This document shows positions 23,910 to 33,431 of a stretch of 64,000 nucleotides of DNA, piece after piece. The notes beneath the pieces are model-generated. The model was not told the origin of the DNA. It searched no databases and was given only the letters and a program-made list of their open reading frames with translations. Within the stretch, counting starts at the first letter, position 1. Each line of letters opens with the position of its first letter. This stretch comes from Novilysobacter_A longmucuonensis (GTDB lineage Bacteria; Pseudomonadota; Gammaproteobacteria; Xanthomonadales; Xanthomonadaceae): positions 1 to 64,000 of the forward strand of contig NZ_JBJMAW010000012.1 of the NCBI RefSeq assembly GCF_046600735.1, in the 5' to 3' direction. The position numbers were made by a program, and so were the translations under genes.

Positions 23910-24554
23910 ATGACTGACAAACCGTTCTCGCCCGCGTGCGAGCGCAACCGCGAACCGATCCTGCCGGTGCTGCTCCAGCAGTTCGCCGAGTGCCGCCGCG
24001 TGCTGGAGATCGGCAGCGGCACCGGCCAGCACGCGGTGTGGTTCGCCGCGGCGATGCCGTGGCTGACGTGGCAGTGCTCGGATCGCGCGGAGCATCTGCC
24101 AGGGATACAGGCGTGGCTGGACGAGGCGGCACTGGCCAATACGCCGGCGCCGGTGGAGCTCGATGTGGCGGTGACGCCCTGGCTTCTGCCCGCTCTCAAG
24201 CCGGCACAACCCTCCGGCGGCACCGCGGGAGAAGCAAGCCCGACATTCGACGCGGTCTTCAGCGCCAACACGCTGCATATCATGGGCTGGCCCGAGGTCG
24301 AGGCGTTCTTTGCCGGCGTGGACACTGTGCTGGGCGAGAGCGCGACGCTCGTGGTGTATGGACCGTTCAACTACGGCGGTGCGTACAGCAGCCCCAGCAA
24401 CCGTGAATTCGATGACTGGTTGCAGGCCCGCGATCCGGCTTCGGGCATCCGTGACTTCGAGGCGGTGGACCGGCTGGCGCAAGGCATCGGGCTGCGCCTG
24501 GTCGAGGACGCGGAGATGCCGGCCAACAACCGCTGCCTGGTCTGGCGGCGCTGA
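23910..24554 (+). CDS. DUF938 SAM-dependent methyltransferase-like protein
   Basis: A 214-residue protein. FSPACERNREPILPVL is the N-terminal signature of the DUF938 family, and VLEIGSGTGQHAVWFA is the SAM-binding motif I. FDAVFSANTLHIMGW provides motif IV, and YGPFNYGG follows. Substrate unknown; no neighbour suggests one. A short Pro/Gly/Ala-rich insertion (ALKPAQPSGGTAGEA) around residue 97 looks flexible and may be lineage-specific. Confidence 0.88.
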   Translation: MTDKPFSPACERNREPILPVLLQQFAECRRVLEIGSGTGQHAVWFAAAMPWLTWQCSDRAEHLPGIQAWLDEAALANTPAPVELDVAVTPWLLPALKPAQPSGGTAGEASPTFDAVFSANTLHIMGWPEVEAFFAGVDTVLGESATLVVYGPFNYGGAYSSPSNREFDDWLQARDPASGIRDFEAVDRLAQGIGLRLVEDAEMPANNRCLVWRR

Positions 24555-24579
24555 CCATCACCCCTGTACCTGGGCGTTT

Positions 24580-24681
24580 GTAGGAGCGGCTTCAGCCGCG
24601 AGCTTTTCGTGCAGGTCGCGCCGCATGACCGGCCGCGACGTCGGCGGACGGTTCTGGGTCGCGGCTGAAGCCGCTCCTACA
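24580..24681. repeat. Inverted REP pair
   Basis: TAGGAGCGGCTTCAGCCGCG at 24581, with a G before it giving the GTAG head, and GCGGCTGAAGCCGCTCCTAC at 24661-24680 enclose about 60 bases. It lies between the methyltransferase and the M61 peptidase. Confidence 0.92.
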
Positions 24682-24752
24682 CGGGTCGGGGCGGATCTTC
24701 GTGCAAAGGGTACCGGTAGGATGGGGTCATTCCTGTTCGCGTGGAGTTGCCG

Positions 24753-26666
24753 ATGTCGTTGTTGCGCTTGTCATCCGTGGTGCTGCCGGTGCTGCTTGCC
24801 GGACTGTGGCCGTGCTCGGCCGTGCTGGCGCAGGCGCCGGCAGCAGCCGCCGCGCCGGCCGACGTCGCCTATCCGGGCACGCTGTCGCTGACGGTCGATG
24901 CGACCGATCTGGCGCGGCGGGTGTTCCATGTACGCCAGCAGATCCCGGTGCAGGCCGGCCCGCTGACCTTGCTGTTTCCCAAGTGGATCCCCGGCAAGCA
25001 TCGCCCGGACGGTCCGATCCACAAGCTTGCCGGGCTCAGGGTCAGCGGCAACGGAGAGCGCATCGCCTGGACCCGTGACCCGGGCGATGTCTACGCGTTC
25101 ACCATCGACGTGCCGGCGGGGGTGGGCTCGCTGGATGTCGAGTTCGACATGCTGACCTCGACCGCCGGCAACCAGGGCCGGGTGGTGATGACGCGTGACA
25201 TGCTCAACCTGGAGTGGGGCACGGTGGCGCTGTATCCGGCCGGGCATTACGTCAGCCGGATCCAGGTCACGCCGAGCCTGGTGCTGCCGGCCGGCTGGCA
25301 GGCCGGCACCGCGCTGGAACTGCAGGCACGCGAGGGCGACACGCTGCGCTACGGCACGGTCAGCTTCGAGACGCTGCAGGACTCGCCGGTCTACGCCGGG
25401 CGCTACTTCAGCCAGGTCGATCTCGACCCGGGCGCGGCGGTGCCGGTGAGGCTCGACATCGTCGCCGACGCGCCGAAGTACCTGGAGTACAGCCAGGCGC
25501 AGATCGCCAGCCACCGGGCGATGGTCGAGCAGGCCTACAAGCTGTTCGACTCGAAACATTTCGACCACTATGACTTCCTGCTGTCGCTGTCGGACCAGAT
25601 GAGCGGCAACGGCCTGGAGCATCACCGCTCCAGCGAGAATGGCGTGGCGCCGGGGTTCTTCACCGATTGGGACGCCAACATCGCCCGTCGCGAACTGCTG
25701 CCGCACGAATTCGTGCACTCGTGGAACGGCAAGTTCCGCCGCCCGGCCGGGCTGTCCACGCCGAGCTTCCACGTGCCAATGCGCGACAGCCTGCTGTGGG
25801 TCTACGAGGGCCAGACCCAGTACTGGGGCAAGGTGCTGACGGCGCGCTCGGGGCTGTGGGACAAGCAGACCGCGCTCGATGCACTGGCGGTGGTGGCCGC
25901 GACTTACGACAGCGACCGCCCCGGCCTGGCATGGCGCAGCGTGCAGGACACCACCCATGACCCGATCATCGCGATGCGCCGGCCGCAGCCGTACCGCAGC
26001 TACCAGCTGAGCGAGGAGTACTACAACGCCGGCGCGCTGATCTGGCTGGCGGTGGATGCCAGGCTGCGCGAGCTCAGCGGCGGAAGACGCTCGCTGGACG
26101 ATTTCGCCAGCGCGTTCTTCGGCATCAATGACGCGAGCTGGGAGGTGGTGCCGTACACGTTCGAGGACGTGGTCGCGGTGCTCGATGGCATCGCCGAACA
26201 CGACTGGCGCGGCTTCCTGCGCAGCCGGCTCGACGCGCATGGCGCACCGCTGGACGGCCTGGCCGCGAGCGGCTGGCGGCTGGTCTACACCGACACCCCG
26301 AGCGCGTACCACAAGGCCGCGCTGACGGCGCGCAAGACCGCCGACTACACCGCCTCGCTCGGGCTGACGGTGTCCACCGGCGAGGGCCGCGTCACCGCGG
26401 TGCGCTGGGACGGCCCGGCGTTCGACGCCGGCATCGCCTCGGGCAGCACGCTGCTGGCGGTCAACGGCTACGCGTTCGAGACCGGGCTGCTGGACGATGC
26501 GATCGAAGCCGCGCAGGCCGATGGCAGCGCGGTCGAGCTGGTGGTCCAGCACGGCGAGGTCGTGCGCACCGTGTCGATCGATTACCGCGGCGGCTTGCGC
26601 TATCCGCACCTGGAGCGCATCGACGGCACGCCGGATCGCTTGAGCCGGATCCTGGCGCCGCGCTGA
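24753..26666 (+). CDS. M61-family metallopeptidase with PDZ domain
   Basis: A 637-residue exported zinc peptidase of the glycyl aminopeptidase (M61) family. A signal peptide spans about residues 1-26 (VVLPVLLAGLWPCSAVLAQA). The zinc motif HEFVHSWNGKFRRP starts near residue 317, with the third ligand expected in the downstream WVYEGQTQYWG segment. A C-terminal PDZ domain is marked by SLGLTVSTGEGRVTAVRWDG and SGSTLLAVNGY. ATG 24753 has GGAG six bases upstream; a GTG at 24741 would extend into the ribosome-binding site. Likely periplasmic peptide scavenging or protein turnover. Confidence 0.92.
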   Translation: MSLLRLSSVVLPVLLAGLWPCSAVLAQAPAAAAAPADVAYPGTLSLTVDATDLARRVFHVRQQIPVQAGPLTLLFPKWIPGKHRPDGPIHKLAGLRVSGNGERIAWTRDPGDVYAFTIDVPAGVGSLDVEFDMLTSTAGNQGRVVMTRDMLNLEWGTVALYPAGHYVSRIQVTPSLVLPAGWQAGTALELQAREGDTLRYGTVSFETLQDSPVYAGRYFSQVDLDPGAAVPVRLDIVADAPKYLEYSQAQIASHRAMVEQAYKLFDSKHFDHYDFLLSLSDQMSGNGLEHHRSSENGVAPGFFTDWDANIARRELLPHEFVHSWNGKFRRPAGLSTPSFHVPMRDSLLWVYEGQTQYWGKVLTARSGLWDKQTALDALAVVAATYDSDRPGLAWRSVQDTTHDPIIAMRRPQPYRSYQLSEEYYNAGALIWLAVDARLRELSGGRRSLDDFASAFFGINDASWEVVPYTFEDVVAVLDGIAEHDWRGFLRSRLDAHGAPLDGLAASGWRLVYTDTPSAYHKAALTARKTADYTASLGLTVSTGEGRVTAVRWDGPAFDAGIASGSTLLAVNGYAFETGLLDDAIEAAQADGSAVELVVQHGEVVRTVSIDYRGGLRYPHLERIDGTPDRLSRILAPR

Positions 26667-26688
26667 GGTCCGCCCGCGCGGAGCTTTT

Positions 26689-26842
26689 GTAGGAGCAGGA
26701 GCGGCTTCTGTAGGAGCGGCTTCAGCCGCGAGCTTCTGGCGGAAGGCCGCGCAGAAGGCAAACCCTGCGGCGGTGGAGTTGATGGCGACCGGGTTTCGGC
26801 ATCGGCGATCGACTGCGGTTCGCGGCTGAAGCCGCTCCTACC
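26689..26842. repeat. REP pair with a partly duplicated left unit
   Basis: A truncated REP (TGTAGGAGCAGGAGCGGCTTC at 26689) abuts a complete one at 26710, and the inverse copy ends at 26841. The left truncation looks like an insertion or slippage product within an existing REP. Confidence 0.85.
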
Positions 26843-26851
26843 GCGCGCGGC

Positions 26852-27460
26852 TCATGCGCGTGCGTCGGCGCCGCCGTGCAGGTCGCGGCGCGAGCGGCTG
26901 CGGCCGCTCGGGGCGTCGGCCGGCACCGAGGCGGTCGCCACTTCGACGGTGCTCAGCTCTCGCTGGCTGAGCCGTCGCAGGGTGGCGGCGTCGGGCACGC
27001 CGATGCCCTTGGCGCGGCCGGCGGTGTACAGGGTCACGTGCGCCGGCGGCACCGGCACCTCGCGGCCGAGCAGCTCGCCGATGGTCCGGTAGAACACCGC
27101 CAGCGCCGGCATCTCGATCAGTTCGACGATCGAGCCGATGCAGCGTCCCGCGCCATGTCCCATCTGCTCGCGCTTCTGCAGGCGGTGCAGTCCGTGGGTG
27201 CGGGTGAAGCGCCAGTCCAGCGCACAGAACGCCTCGCGCACGGCCTTGCTGCGGACGCGGCGTTCGCCCAGACCGGCGTGCAACGCCTGGCCGATGCGCC
27301 GGCCCACCAGGGTCACGTGCAGTTCGCGCTTGGGCGCGAAGTGGAGGCCATCGATCTCCACCGCGTCGGTTGGCGGCGCCCACCGGTCTGGCGACAGCGG
27401 CAGCAGCAGCGTCTTCTGGCTCGACCAGCCCGGCCATGGGGTTTGGCTTTCGGGGTTCAT
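26852..27460 (-). CDS. 2H phosphoesterase-superfamily protein
   Basis: A 202-residue protein with two HxTx motifs, HVTLVG near residue 48 and HVTLYTAG near residue 141. This is the hallmark of the 2H phosphoesterases (LigT/2'-5' RNA ligase and cyclic phosphodiesterases), which act on 2',3'-cyclic or 2'-5' phosphodiester bonds in RNA or nucleotides. Spacing of about 90 residues fits the bilobed fold. The N-terminus (MNPESQTPWPGWSSQKTLLL) and an Arg/Ser-rich tail (SGRSRSRRD) appear lineage-specific. No partner gene is adjacent; substrate unknown. Confidence 0.7.
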   Translation of the reverse strand: MNPESQTPWPGWSSQKTLLLPLSPDRWAPPTDAVEIDGLHFAPKRELHVTLVGRRIGQALHAGLGERRVRSKAVREAFCALDWRFTRTHGLHRLQKREQMGHGAGRCIGSIVELIEMPALAVFYRTIGELLGREVPVPPAHVTLYTAGRAKGIGVPDAATLRRLSQRELSTVEVATASVPADAPSGRSRSRRDLHGGADARA

Positions 27461-27725
27461 GTCTGTGGTTCCTGCAGCGGCGTATGGCGCGATCGTCGCT
27501 GCTGCGGCGGCAAGACCGCGTCATGACGCTGCACCTGAATGCACGCGCGACCGATAACGCGCGCACCCCCGACCGCCGCGCCGCCGAGCGGGATTGCAGG
27601 ACATCGCCGGCGGGATTCCCGTCATCCGGAAATCACGTCCTGGCGACGGGTCGTTAACCGCCGATGCGCGAGGCTTGCCCGATCCCGCCGGAGCGCAACC
27701 GGCCTTCGCAACGGAGCACTTCGAG

Positions 27726-28628
27726 ATGAACAACCAGGACATGGGCCGCCACGGCCACACTCCAAAAAGCCAGACCGACCAGAACCCTTCACGGCAGATG
27801 CATTCCCAGCAGAACCAATCGGAGCAGAAGCCATCCGGCCAGCACCAGGACCGCGACATGAACCGCGACCCGATCAGCGGCGCGGCCGGTTCGCACCCGG
27901 TCGGCGTGGGGGTCGGCGGCGTCACCGGCGCAGCGGCCGGCGGCGCGCTGGCAGGTACCGCGTTCGGTCCGATCGGCACCCTCGTCGGCGCCGGGCTCGG
28001 CGTCGTGGCCGGTGCGGCGGCGGGCAAGGGCGTGGCCGAGCGCATCGACCCGACCGGTGAAACGGAGTACTGGCGCAACGAGCACCAGAACCGTCCGCAT
28101 GCAAAATCCGGCGACGACTTCGACCGCGACTTCGCCGCCGCCTACGGTTTCGGCCTGCAGGCGCGCGAGCAGCACGGCCCCAGCGCTTTCGAGCGGTCGG
28201 AGAACGATCTGCGCGCAGATTGGGAGCGCGCCCGTGGCGAGTCACGCCTGAGCTGGGATGAGGCCAAGTCCGCGGCGCGCGACTCCTACGAGCGCGCCGA
28301 TCGCACCTACGACACCTACGAGGCCAGCGACAAACACTTCCAGTCGCAATTCGAGGCGGCCGGCGAGGACGGCGACCGCAACTTCGACGAGCACCGCCCG
28401 GCGTACCGCTTCGGCGTGCATGCACGCACGCGCTATGGCGACCGCCCATGGGACCAGTCGCTGCAGGACGAGCTCAGGCAGGACTGGGAGCGTGGCGGCG
28501 CCGAGGCGCGGATGGACTGGGAGCAGGCGCTCCCGAGCATCCAGGAGGCCTATGGGTCGCCCTACATCCAGACCCGCGAGACCGACGACCGCGACAACCC
28601 GGGCGCGGGGTTGTTCCGGGTGCGCTGA
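27726..28628 (+). CDS. Glycine-zipper protein with duplicated C-terminal modules
   Basis: A 300-residue protein starting MNNQDMGRHGHTPKSQTDQN. The N-terminal 55 residues are Gln/Asn/His-rich and probably disordered. Residues 60-100 form a glycine zipper (GVGVGGVTGAAAGGALAGTA) likely to insert in membranes. Two related modules of about 65 residues follow: DFDRDFAAAYGFGLQAREQ...DLRADWERARGE and DEHRPAYRFGVHARTRYG...ELRQDWERGGAE. The pattern is seen in stress-response proteins of this bacterial group. GGAG lies nine bases before ATG 27726; a longer reading to 27594 lacks one. Function unknown. Confidence 0.8.
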   Translation: MNNQDMGRHGHTPKSQTDQNPSRQMHSQQNQSEQKPSGQHQDRDMNRDPISGAAGSHPVGVGVGGVTGAAAGGALAGTAFGPIGTLVGAGLGVVAGAAAGKGVAERIDPTGETEYWRNEHQNRPHAKSGDDFDRDFAAAYGFGLQAREQHGPSAFERSENDLRADWERARGESRLSWDEAKSAARDSYERADRTYDTYEASDKHFQSQFEAAGEDGDRNFDEHRPAYRFGVHARTRYGDRPWDQSLQDELRQDWERGGAEARMDWEQALPSIQEAYGSPYIQTRETDDRDNPGAGLFRVR

Positions 28629-28646
28629 GATCGCAACAGCGCCTTT

Positions 28647-28776
28647 GCAGGAACGCCCACGCTTGATGAGGGCCATGCTTGACGAGAGCATGGGGCGCGA
28701 CCCGAAATCGGTACAAGGCGCGGCAAGCCGAGCGCCGTCGCGCCCCATGCCTTCGTCAAGCATGGGGCGCTCCTAC
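28647..28776. repeat. Variant inverted repeat related to REP pairs
   Basis: GCAGGAACGCCC...CATGCTTGACGAGAGCATGGG on the left, and CCCATGCCTTCGTCAAGCATG...GCGCTCCTAC on the right. The outer ends resemble REP termini but the stems are CATGCTTGACG-based. Confidence 0.6.
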
Positions 28777-28813
28777 GGAAGGCGCGGTGTCGACCAGCGA
28801 CGCGATGCCGGGG

Positions 28814-28835
28814 TAGAGCCGAGCTTGCTCGGCTG
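28814..28835. repeat. REP-like palindrome next to a stop codon
   Basis: TAGAGCCGAGCTTGCTCGGCTG with a preceding G gives a GTAG-headed perfect palindrome, same as 870-885. It ends seven bases beyond the stop of the leftward oxidoreductase gene and could protect its mRNA 3' end. Confidence 0.7.
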
Positions 28836-28841
28836 CCGCAA

Positions 28842-31800
28842 TCAGGCCACCTGCACCAGCCGCAGCGGATTGCTCCATTGCGCCAGCAATTCGGCCTCGC
28901 GCGCCTGGGCACGCTCCAGGTGCGCGTGCTTGACGTGCCCGAAGCCGCGGATGTGTTCGGGCACGCTGGCGATCTGCACGGCGAGGTCCACGTTGCCGCG
29001 GTCCAGCGTGCCGAGCAGCCCGTCGATCGTGCCGAAGTACGCCTCGATCAGCCGCCGCTCGCTCCGGCGTTCGTCGGTGTAGCCGAACACGTCCAGCGGC
29101 CCGCCGCGCAGGAACTTCAGCTTCGCCACCAGCCTGAACGCGGTGAACAGCCACGGTCCGAACTCACGCTTGACCAGCCGCCCCTGCGCATCCTTTTTGG
29201 CCAGCAGCGGCGGGGCGAGGTGGAACCTGAGCTTGTAGTCGCCCTCGAACTGCTGCTCCAGCTGTCGCCGGAACTCGCCACTGGTGTACAGCCGCGCGAC
29301 CTCGTACTCGTCCTTGTAGGCCATCAGCTTGAATGCGTAGCGCGCGACCGCTTCGGTCAGGTCGGTGTTGCCGGGCGCGCGCCGGGCTTCGGCATCGCGC
29401 ACTTTCGACACCAGGCCGGCGTAACGCGCGGCGTAGGCGGCGTTCTGGTAATCGGTGAGGAATGCCACCCGGCGCTCGATGAGTTCGTCGAGCGAGCGCG
29501 ACAGGCGCGCGTCGTCCAGCGGCAGGAACGCGACGGTGCCGCCGCCGTGCCCGGCCCTGCCATCGACGGCATGCTCGGGCACGTGGCGCAGCTCGTCGCC
29601 GGTGCGGCTGGCGCGCGGCGCCGAGGCGCTGCCCGACTCGTGGCCCTCCCACTCGCCGGGCGAGAGCATCGGCAGCGCGTGCGGGGTGGCTTCGGCCGGT
29701 GTCGGCACGTTGCGCACCAGGCCGGCGGCGTCGGCCACGGCATCGGGGTCGATGACCGCCAGACGGCCCCAGGCGAACGCGGTCTTGTTCATCTCGACCG
29801 CGGCACCGTTGAGTTCGACCGCGCGCATGATCGCCTCCAGCGACAAGGGCACCAAGCCCTGCTGCCAGGCGTAGCCGAGTATGAACAGGTTCGACATGAT
29901 CGCGTCGCCGAGCAGCGCGGTCGCCAGCTGGGTCGCGTCGACCACCATCAAATCCGATGCCTGAGCCGCCTCGCCGCCGAGCGCAACCTTGACCGCGTCG
30001 ATGATGTCGGCCGCCGGAAACTGCATGTCCGGGCGCGTGGTGAACGTGCCGGGCATCGCCTCGTAGCTGTTGAGCACCACGCGCGAGCGCCCGCCGCGGA
30101 TCTTCGACAGCGCCCAGTAGTCGTTGACCACCACCATGTCGCAGCCGAGCACCAGGTCCGCCTCGCCCGCGGCGATGCGCACCGCGAAGATGTCGGCCGG
30201 TGAAGGCGCGATGCGGATGTGGGTGGTGACCGCGCCGCCCTTCTGCGCCAGGCCGGTCTGGTCCAGCACGCTGGCGCCCTTGCCTTCCAGGTGCCCGGCC
30301 ATGCCGAGCAGCGCACCGATGGTGACCACGCCGGTGCCGCCGACGCCGGTGATCAGGATGTTCCATGGCCGCTCGAGCGCGGGCAGGGTCGGCATCGGCA
30401 GGTCGCTCAGGCGGTCTTTGGCCGACGCGGCCTTCTTCTTGCGCAGCCCGCCGCCCTCGACGGTGACGAAGCTGGGGCAGAAGCCGCTCACACAGGAGTA
30501 GTCCTTGTTGCAGTTGGACTGGTCGATCTCGCGCTTGCGGCCGAACTCGGTCTCCTTGGGCAGCACCGCGACGCAGAAGGACTTCTGGCCGCAGTCGCCA
30601 CAGCCTTCGCAGACCAGGCTGTTGACCATGACGCGCTTGGCCGGATCTTTGAGCTTGCCGCGCTTGCGGCGGCGGCGCTTCTCGGTCGCGCAGGTCTGGT
30701 CGAAGATCAGCACCGACGTGCCCTTGACCTGGCGCAGGCGCTTTTGCGCGTCGTCCAGGTGCTTGCGGTCGAGGAACTCGACCCCGTCCGGGAAGATGCT
30801 GCGGTCACTCCACTTGTCGATGTCGTCCGACAGCAGCACGATGGTCTGCACGCCTTCGCTGCGCACCTGTTGCGCGATCTGCGGCACCGACAGCGTGCCG
30901 TCGACCGGCTGGCCGCCGGTCATCGCGACCGCGTCGTTGTAGAGGATCTTGTAGGTGATGTTGACCCCGGCGGCGATCGACTGGCGGATCGCCAGCGAGC
31001 CGGAGTGGAAGTAGGTGCCGTCGCCGAGGTTCTGGAATACGTGCTCGGTGGCGGTGAACGCCGCCTGCCCGGCCCAGGTGACGCCTTCGCCGCCCATGTG
31101 GGTGTAGGTCTCGGTGCTGCGGTCCATCCAGGTGACCATGTAGTGGCAACCGATGCCGCCGAGCGCGCGCGAGCCTTCCGGCACCGCGGTGGAGGTGTTG
31201 TGCGGACAGCCCGCGCAGTAGTGCGGCACTCGCGGAAAACTGGCTCGCGGCAATGCCAGCTCGCCTTCCTTGTCGGCCATCCAGCGCAGCACGGTTTCCA
31301 TGTGCTCGCTGTGGCCGCCGTCGACCAGCTTGAGCCGCTGGATGCGGCGCGCGATCACCCGCGCGATCCGGGCCGGGGTCAGCTCGCCGGTGCTGGGCAG
31401 GATCCACTCGCCCGATTCGTCGTACTTGCCGACGATGCTCGGACGGGCGCCGCCGTCGAAGTTGTACATCGACTCCTTCATCTGGCTCTCGATGAAGGCG
31501 TGTTTCTCCTCGACCACCAGGATGTCCTGCAGGCCACGTGCGAAATCCCGCAGCCCGACCGGCTCCAACGGCCAGGTCATGCCGACCTTGTACACCCGGA
31601 TCCCGAGCTCGGAACACGTGCGCGCGTCCAGCCCGAGGTACTCCAGCGCCTGCAGCACGTCGAGGTACGACTTGCCGGTGGTGATGATGCCCAGCCGCGC
31701 CTGCGGCGAATCGAGCACGATGCGGTCGATGCCGTTGGCCCGTGCGAACGCCTGCGCGGCTTTCACCGCGTACTGGTGCAGGCGCATCTCCTGGTCCAGC

Positions 31801-32612
31801 GGCGGGTCGGGCCAGCGGATGTTGAGCCCGCCGGGCGGCATCTCGAAGTCCTCTGGCAGCACGATGGTGCGCGCCAGCGGGTTGACGTCGACCGAGGCGG
31901 AGGACTCGACCGTCTCGGCGATCGTCTTGAAGCCGACCCAGCGGCCGGTGTAGCGACTCATCGCCCAGCCCAGCAGACCCATGTCGAGGATGTCCTGCAC
32001 CCCGGCCGGGTTGAGGATCGGCATCATCGCGCTGCTGAACTCGCCTTCCGAGCCGTGCGGCAGGGTCGAACTGCGGCAGGCGTGGTCGTCGGCGGCCAGC
32101 GCCAGCACGCCGCCGAGCCTGCTGGTGCCGGCGGCATTGGCGTGCTTGAACACGTCGCCGCTGCGGTCCACCCCCGGGCCCTTGCCGTACCACATGCCGA
32201 ACACGCCTTCGACCTTGGCGCCCTCGAACAGGTTGGTCTGCTGGGTGCCCCAGACCATGGTCGCGCCGAGATCCTCGTTCAGGCCCGGGGTGAACCTGAC
32301 CCCGGCGCCTTCCAGATGCTTCTTAGCGCGCCACAGCTCCAGGTCGAACCCGCCCAGCGGGCTGCCGCGATACCCGGAGATAAAGCCGGCGGTGTCGAGC
32401 CCGGCGGCCTGGTCGCGCAAGCGCTGCATCAGCGGCAGACGGACCAGCGCCTGCACCCCGGACAGATAGATGCGCCCGTCCTGCCGGCTGTATTTGTGCT
32501 CGAGCGTGTAGCCCTCGTCCAGCAGCGGGCAGGCAGCCGCCGCGCCTGCCGGCGTGGCGGTGCAGGAAAGCCCCGCCGGGGAGGGCGAGTTCAGTTCGGC
32601 GGTGCGGGACAT
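28842..32612 (-). CDS. Indolepyruvate ferredoxin oxidoreductase, fused subunits
   Basis: A 1256-residue thiamine-diphosphate enzyme that oxidatively decarboxylates arylpyruvates (or related 2-oxoacids) to acyl-CoA with ferredoxin as acceptor. The N-terminal half carries the pyrimidine-binding region (GFISGYRGSPLGGFD), the TPP-binding block ends in ITYKILYNDAVAMTGGQ, and a ferredoxin-type site reads CEGCGDCGQKSFC with further cysteines in CNKDYSCVSGFC. The gamma-like domain begins at LITGVGGTGVVTIGALLGMA. ATG 32612 has GGAG eight bases upstream; ATG 32618 is only two bases from it. Fusions of this size are usual in aerobic proteobacteria. It is monocistronic. Confidence 0.95.
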   Translation of the reverse strand: MSRTAELNSPSPAGLSCTATPAGAAAACPLLDEGYTLEHKYSRQDGRIYLSGVQALVRLPLMQRLRDQAAGLDTAGFISGYRGSPLGGFDLELWRAKKHLEGAGVRFTPGLNEDLGATMVWGTQQTNLFEGAKVEGVFGMWYGKGPGVDRSGDVFKHANAAGTSRLGGVLALAADDHACRSSTLPHGSEGEFSSAMMPILNPAGVQDILDMGLLGWAMSRYTGRWVGFKTIAETVESSASVDVNPLARTIVLPEDFEMPPGGLNIRWPDPPLDQEMRLHQYAVKAAQAFARANGIDRIVLDSPQARLGIITTGKSYLDVLQALEYLGLDARTCSELGIRVYKVGMTWPLEPVGLRDFARGLQDILVVEEKHAFIESQMKESMYNFDGGARPSIVGKYDESGEWILPSTGELTPARIARVIARRIQRLKLVDGGHSEHMETVLRWMADKEGELALPRASFPRVPHYCAGCPHNTSTAVPEGSRALGGIGCHYMVTWMDRSTETYTHMGGEGVTWAGQAAFTATEHVFQNLGDGTYFHSGSLAIRQSIAAGVNITYKILYNDAVAMTGGQPVDGTLSVPQIAQQVRSEGVQTIVLLSDDIDKWSDRSIFPDGVEFLDRKHLDDAQKRLRQVKGTSVLIFDQTCATEKRRRRKRGKLKDPAKRVMVNSLVCEGCGDCGQKSFCVAVLPKETEFGRKREIDQSNCNKDYSCVSGFCPSFVTVEGGGLRKKKAASAKDRLSDLPMPTLPALERPWNILITGVGGTGVVTIGALLGMAGHLEGKGASVLDQTGLAQKGGAVTTHIRIAPSPADIFAVRIAAGEADLVLGCDMVVVNDYWALSKIRGGRSRVVLNSYEAMPGTFTTRPDMQFPAADIIDAVKVALGGEAAQASDLMVVDATQLATALLGDAIMSNLFILGYAWQQGLVPLSLEAIMRAVELNGAAVEMNKTAFAWGRLAVIDPDAVADAAGLVRNVPTPAEATPHALPMLSPGEWEGHESGSASAPRASRTGDELRHVPEHAVDGRAGHGGGTVAFLPLDDARLSRSLDELIERRVAFLTDYQNAAYAARYAGLVSKVRDAEARRAPGNTDLTEAVARYAFKLMAYKDEYEVARLYTSGEFRRQLEQQFEGDYKLRFHLAPPLLAKKDAQGRLVKREFGPWLFTAFRLVAKLKFLRGGPLDVFGYTDERRSERRLIEAYFGTIDGLLGTLDRGNVDLAVQIASVPEHIRGFGHVKHAHLERAQAREAELLAQWSNPLRLVQVA

Positions 32613-32804
32613 GGGCATGGCTCCGGCGCGGCACGGCCGCGGAGGTGGCAGGTCGTCAGGGGCGTGCGCGCGTCGGAAGGATCTTCAGACGAGGCCCGCG
32701 CGGCCGTTAACAAAACGGCGGGCAAAGCCCCGGAATTGTAACAGCCGCCCGGCCGCCGAGCCTCGTACCGGTAGCATGCGCGGGCACTACAGGGGACTAT
32801 TTTC

Positions 32805-33431
32805 ATGCAGATACGTTGTTTTCTACTTGCGGTCGCGCTGGCCGCTTGCGGCACCGCCTCGGCGCAGAGCCTGCCACGGCCCGCCGAGTTCTATTTCGAT
32901 GAGGACGCCAGCGCGACGCGCGCGGTGGTCGCGGTCTCGGCGACCGGCGACGCCGCGGTCGAGCAACTCCTCAAGGCGATCGAGCGCGACCCGCGCGCCG
33001 CTGCCGAGACCGCGCAGCTGGCCCACATCGCGATGGCCGGCGGCCGGCCCGAGCTCGGCCGCGAGCTGTACGCACGCGCGCTGCGACTGCTGGGCACCAG
33101 CGACGGGCTGTACCGGCCGGTGATGTGGAACTACGGCTGGGACCTGTACCGCACCGGCGACCACGCTGCGGCACTCGACAGCTGGCGCACCCTGCTGCTG
33201 TCGCGCAACGTCACCGCGCAGTGGATGCCGCAGACCCTGGCCCTGGTGTTGTGGACGCTGGATCGCCAGGACGAGGCGGTGCAGTGGTACGCCGCCGCGG
33301 TCCGCACCGAACCGCGGCAGTGGCGCAGCAGCGAGGCCTTCGCAAGCCTGCTGCCGACCTGGACCGCCGAAGAGCGCGCGACCCTCGCCGAAGTGCAGGC
33401 GGCCTGGGCGGAGAATCCGCCCAGCTGGTAG
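32805..33431 (+). CDS. Exported TPR-like protein
   Basis: A 208-residue protein with an N-terminal signal peptide (MQIRCFLLAVALAACGTASA). LAAC could be a lipobox, but ASA-Q is also a good signal peptidase I site. The mature protein is helical with tetratricopeptide-like pairs (AQLAHIAMAGGRPELGRELY, GWDLYRTGDHAAALDSW, LVLWTLDRQDEAVQWYAA). No enzyme motif is seen. It probably acts as a periplasmic scaffold. A 31-bp tandem repeat starts in its last codons and runs beyond the stop. Confidence 0.8.
   Translation: MQIRCFLLAVALAACGTASAQSLPRPAEFYFDEDASATRAVVAVSATGDAAVEQLLKAIERDPRAAAETAQLAHIAMAGGRPELGRELYARALRLLGTSDGLYRPVMWNYGWDLYRTGDHAAALDSWRTLLLSRNVTAQWMPQTLALVLWTLDRQDEAVQWYAAAVRTEPRQWRSSEAFASLLPTWTAEERATLAEVQAAWAENPPSW

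Noticed and set aside
28842..32612. Separate iorA and iorB genes
   Set aside because: The reading frame is continuous through both halves with conserved sequence on each side, so it is a genuine fusion.
30219..32741. An 840-codon plus-strand frame opposite the indolepyruvate oxidoreductase
   Set aside because: Antisense shadow; composition is biased and there is no conserved motif.
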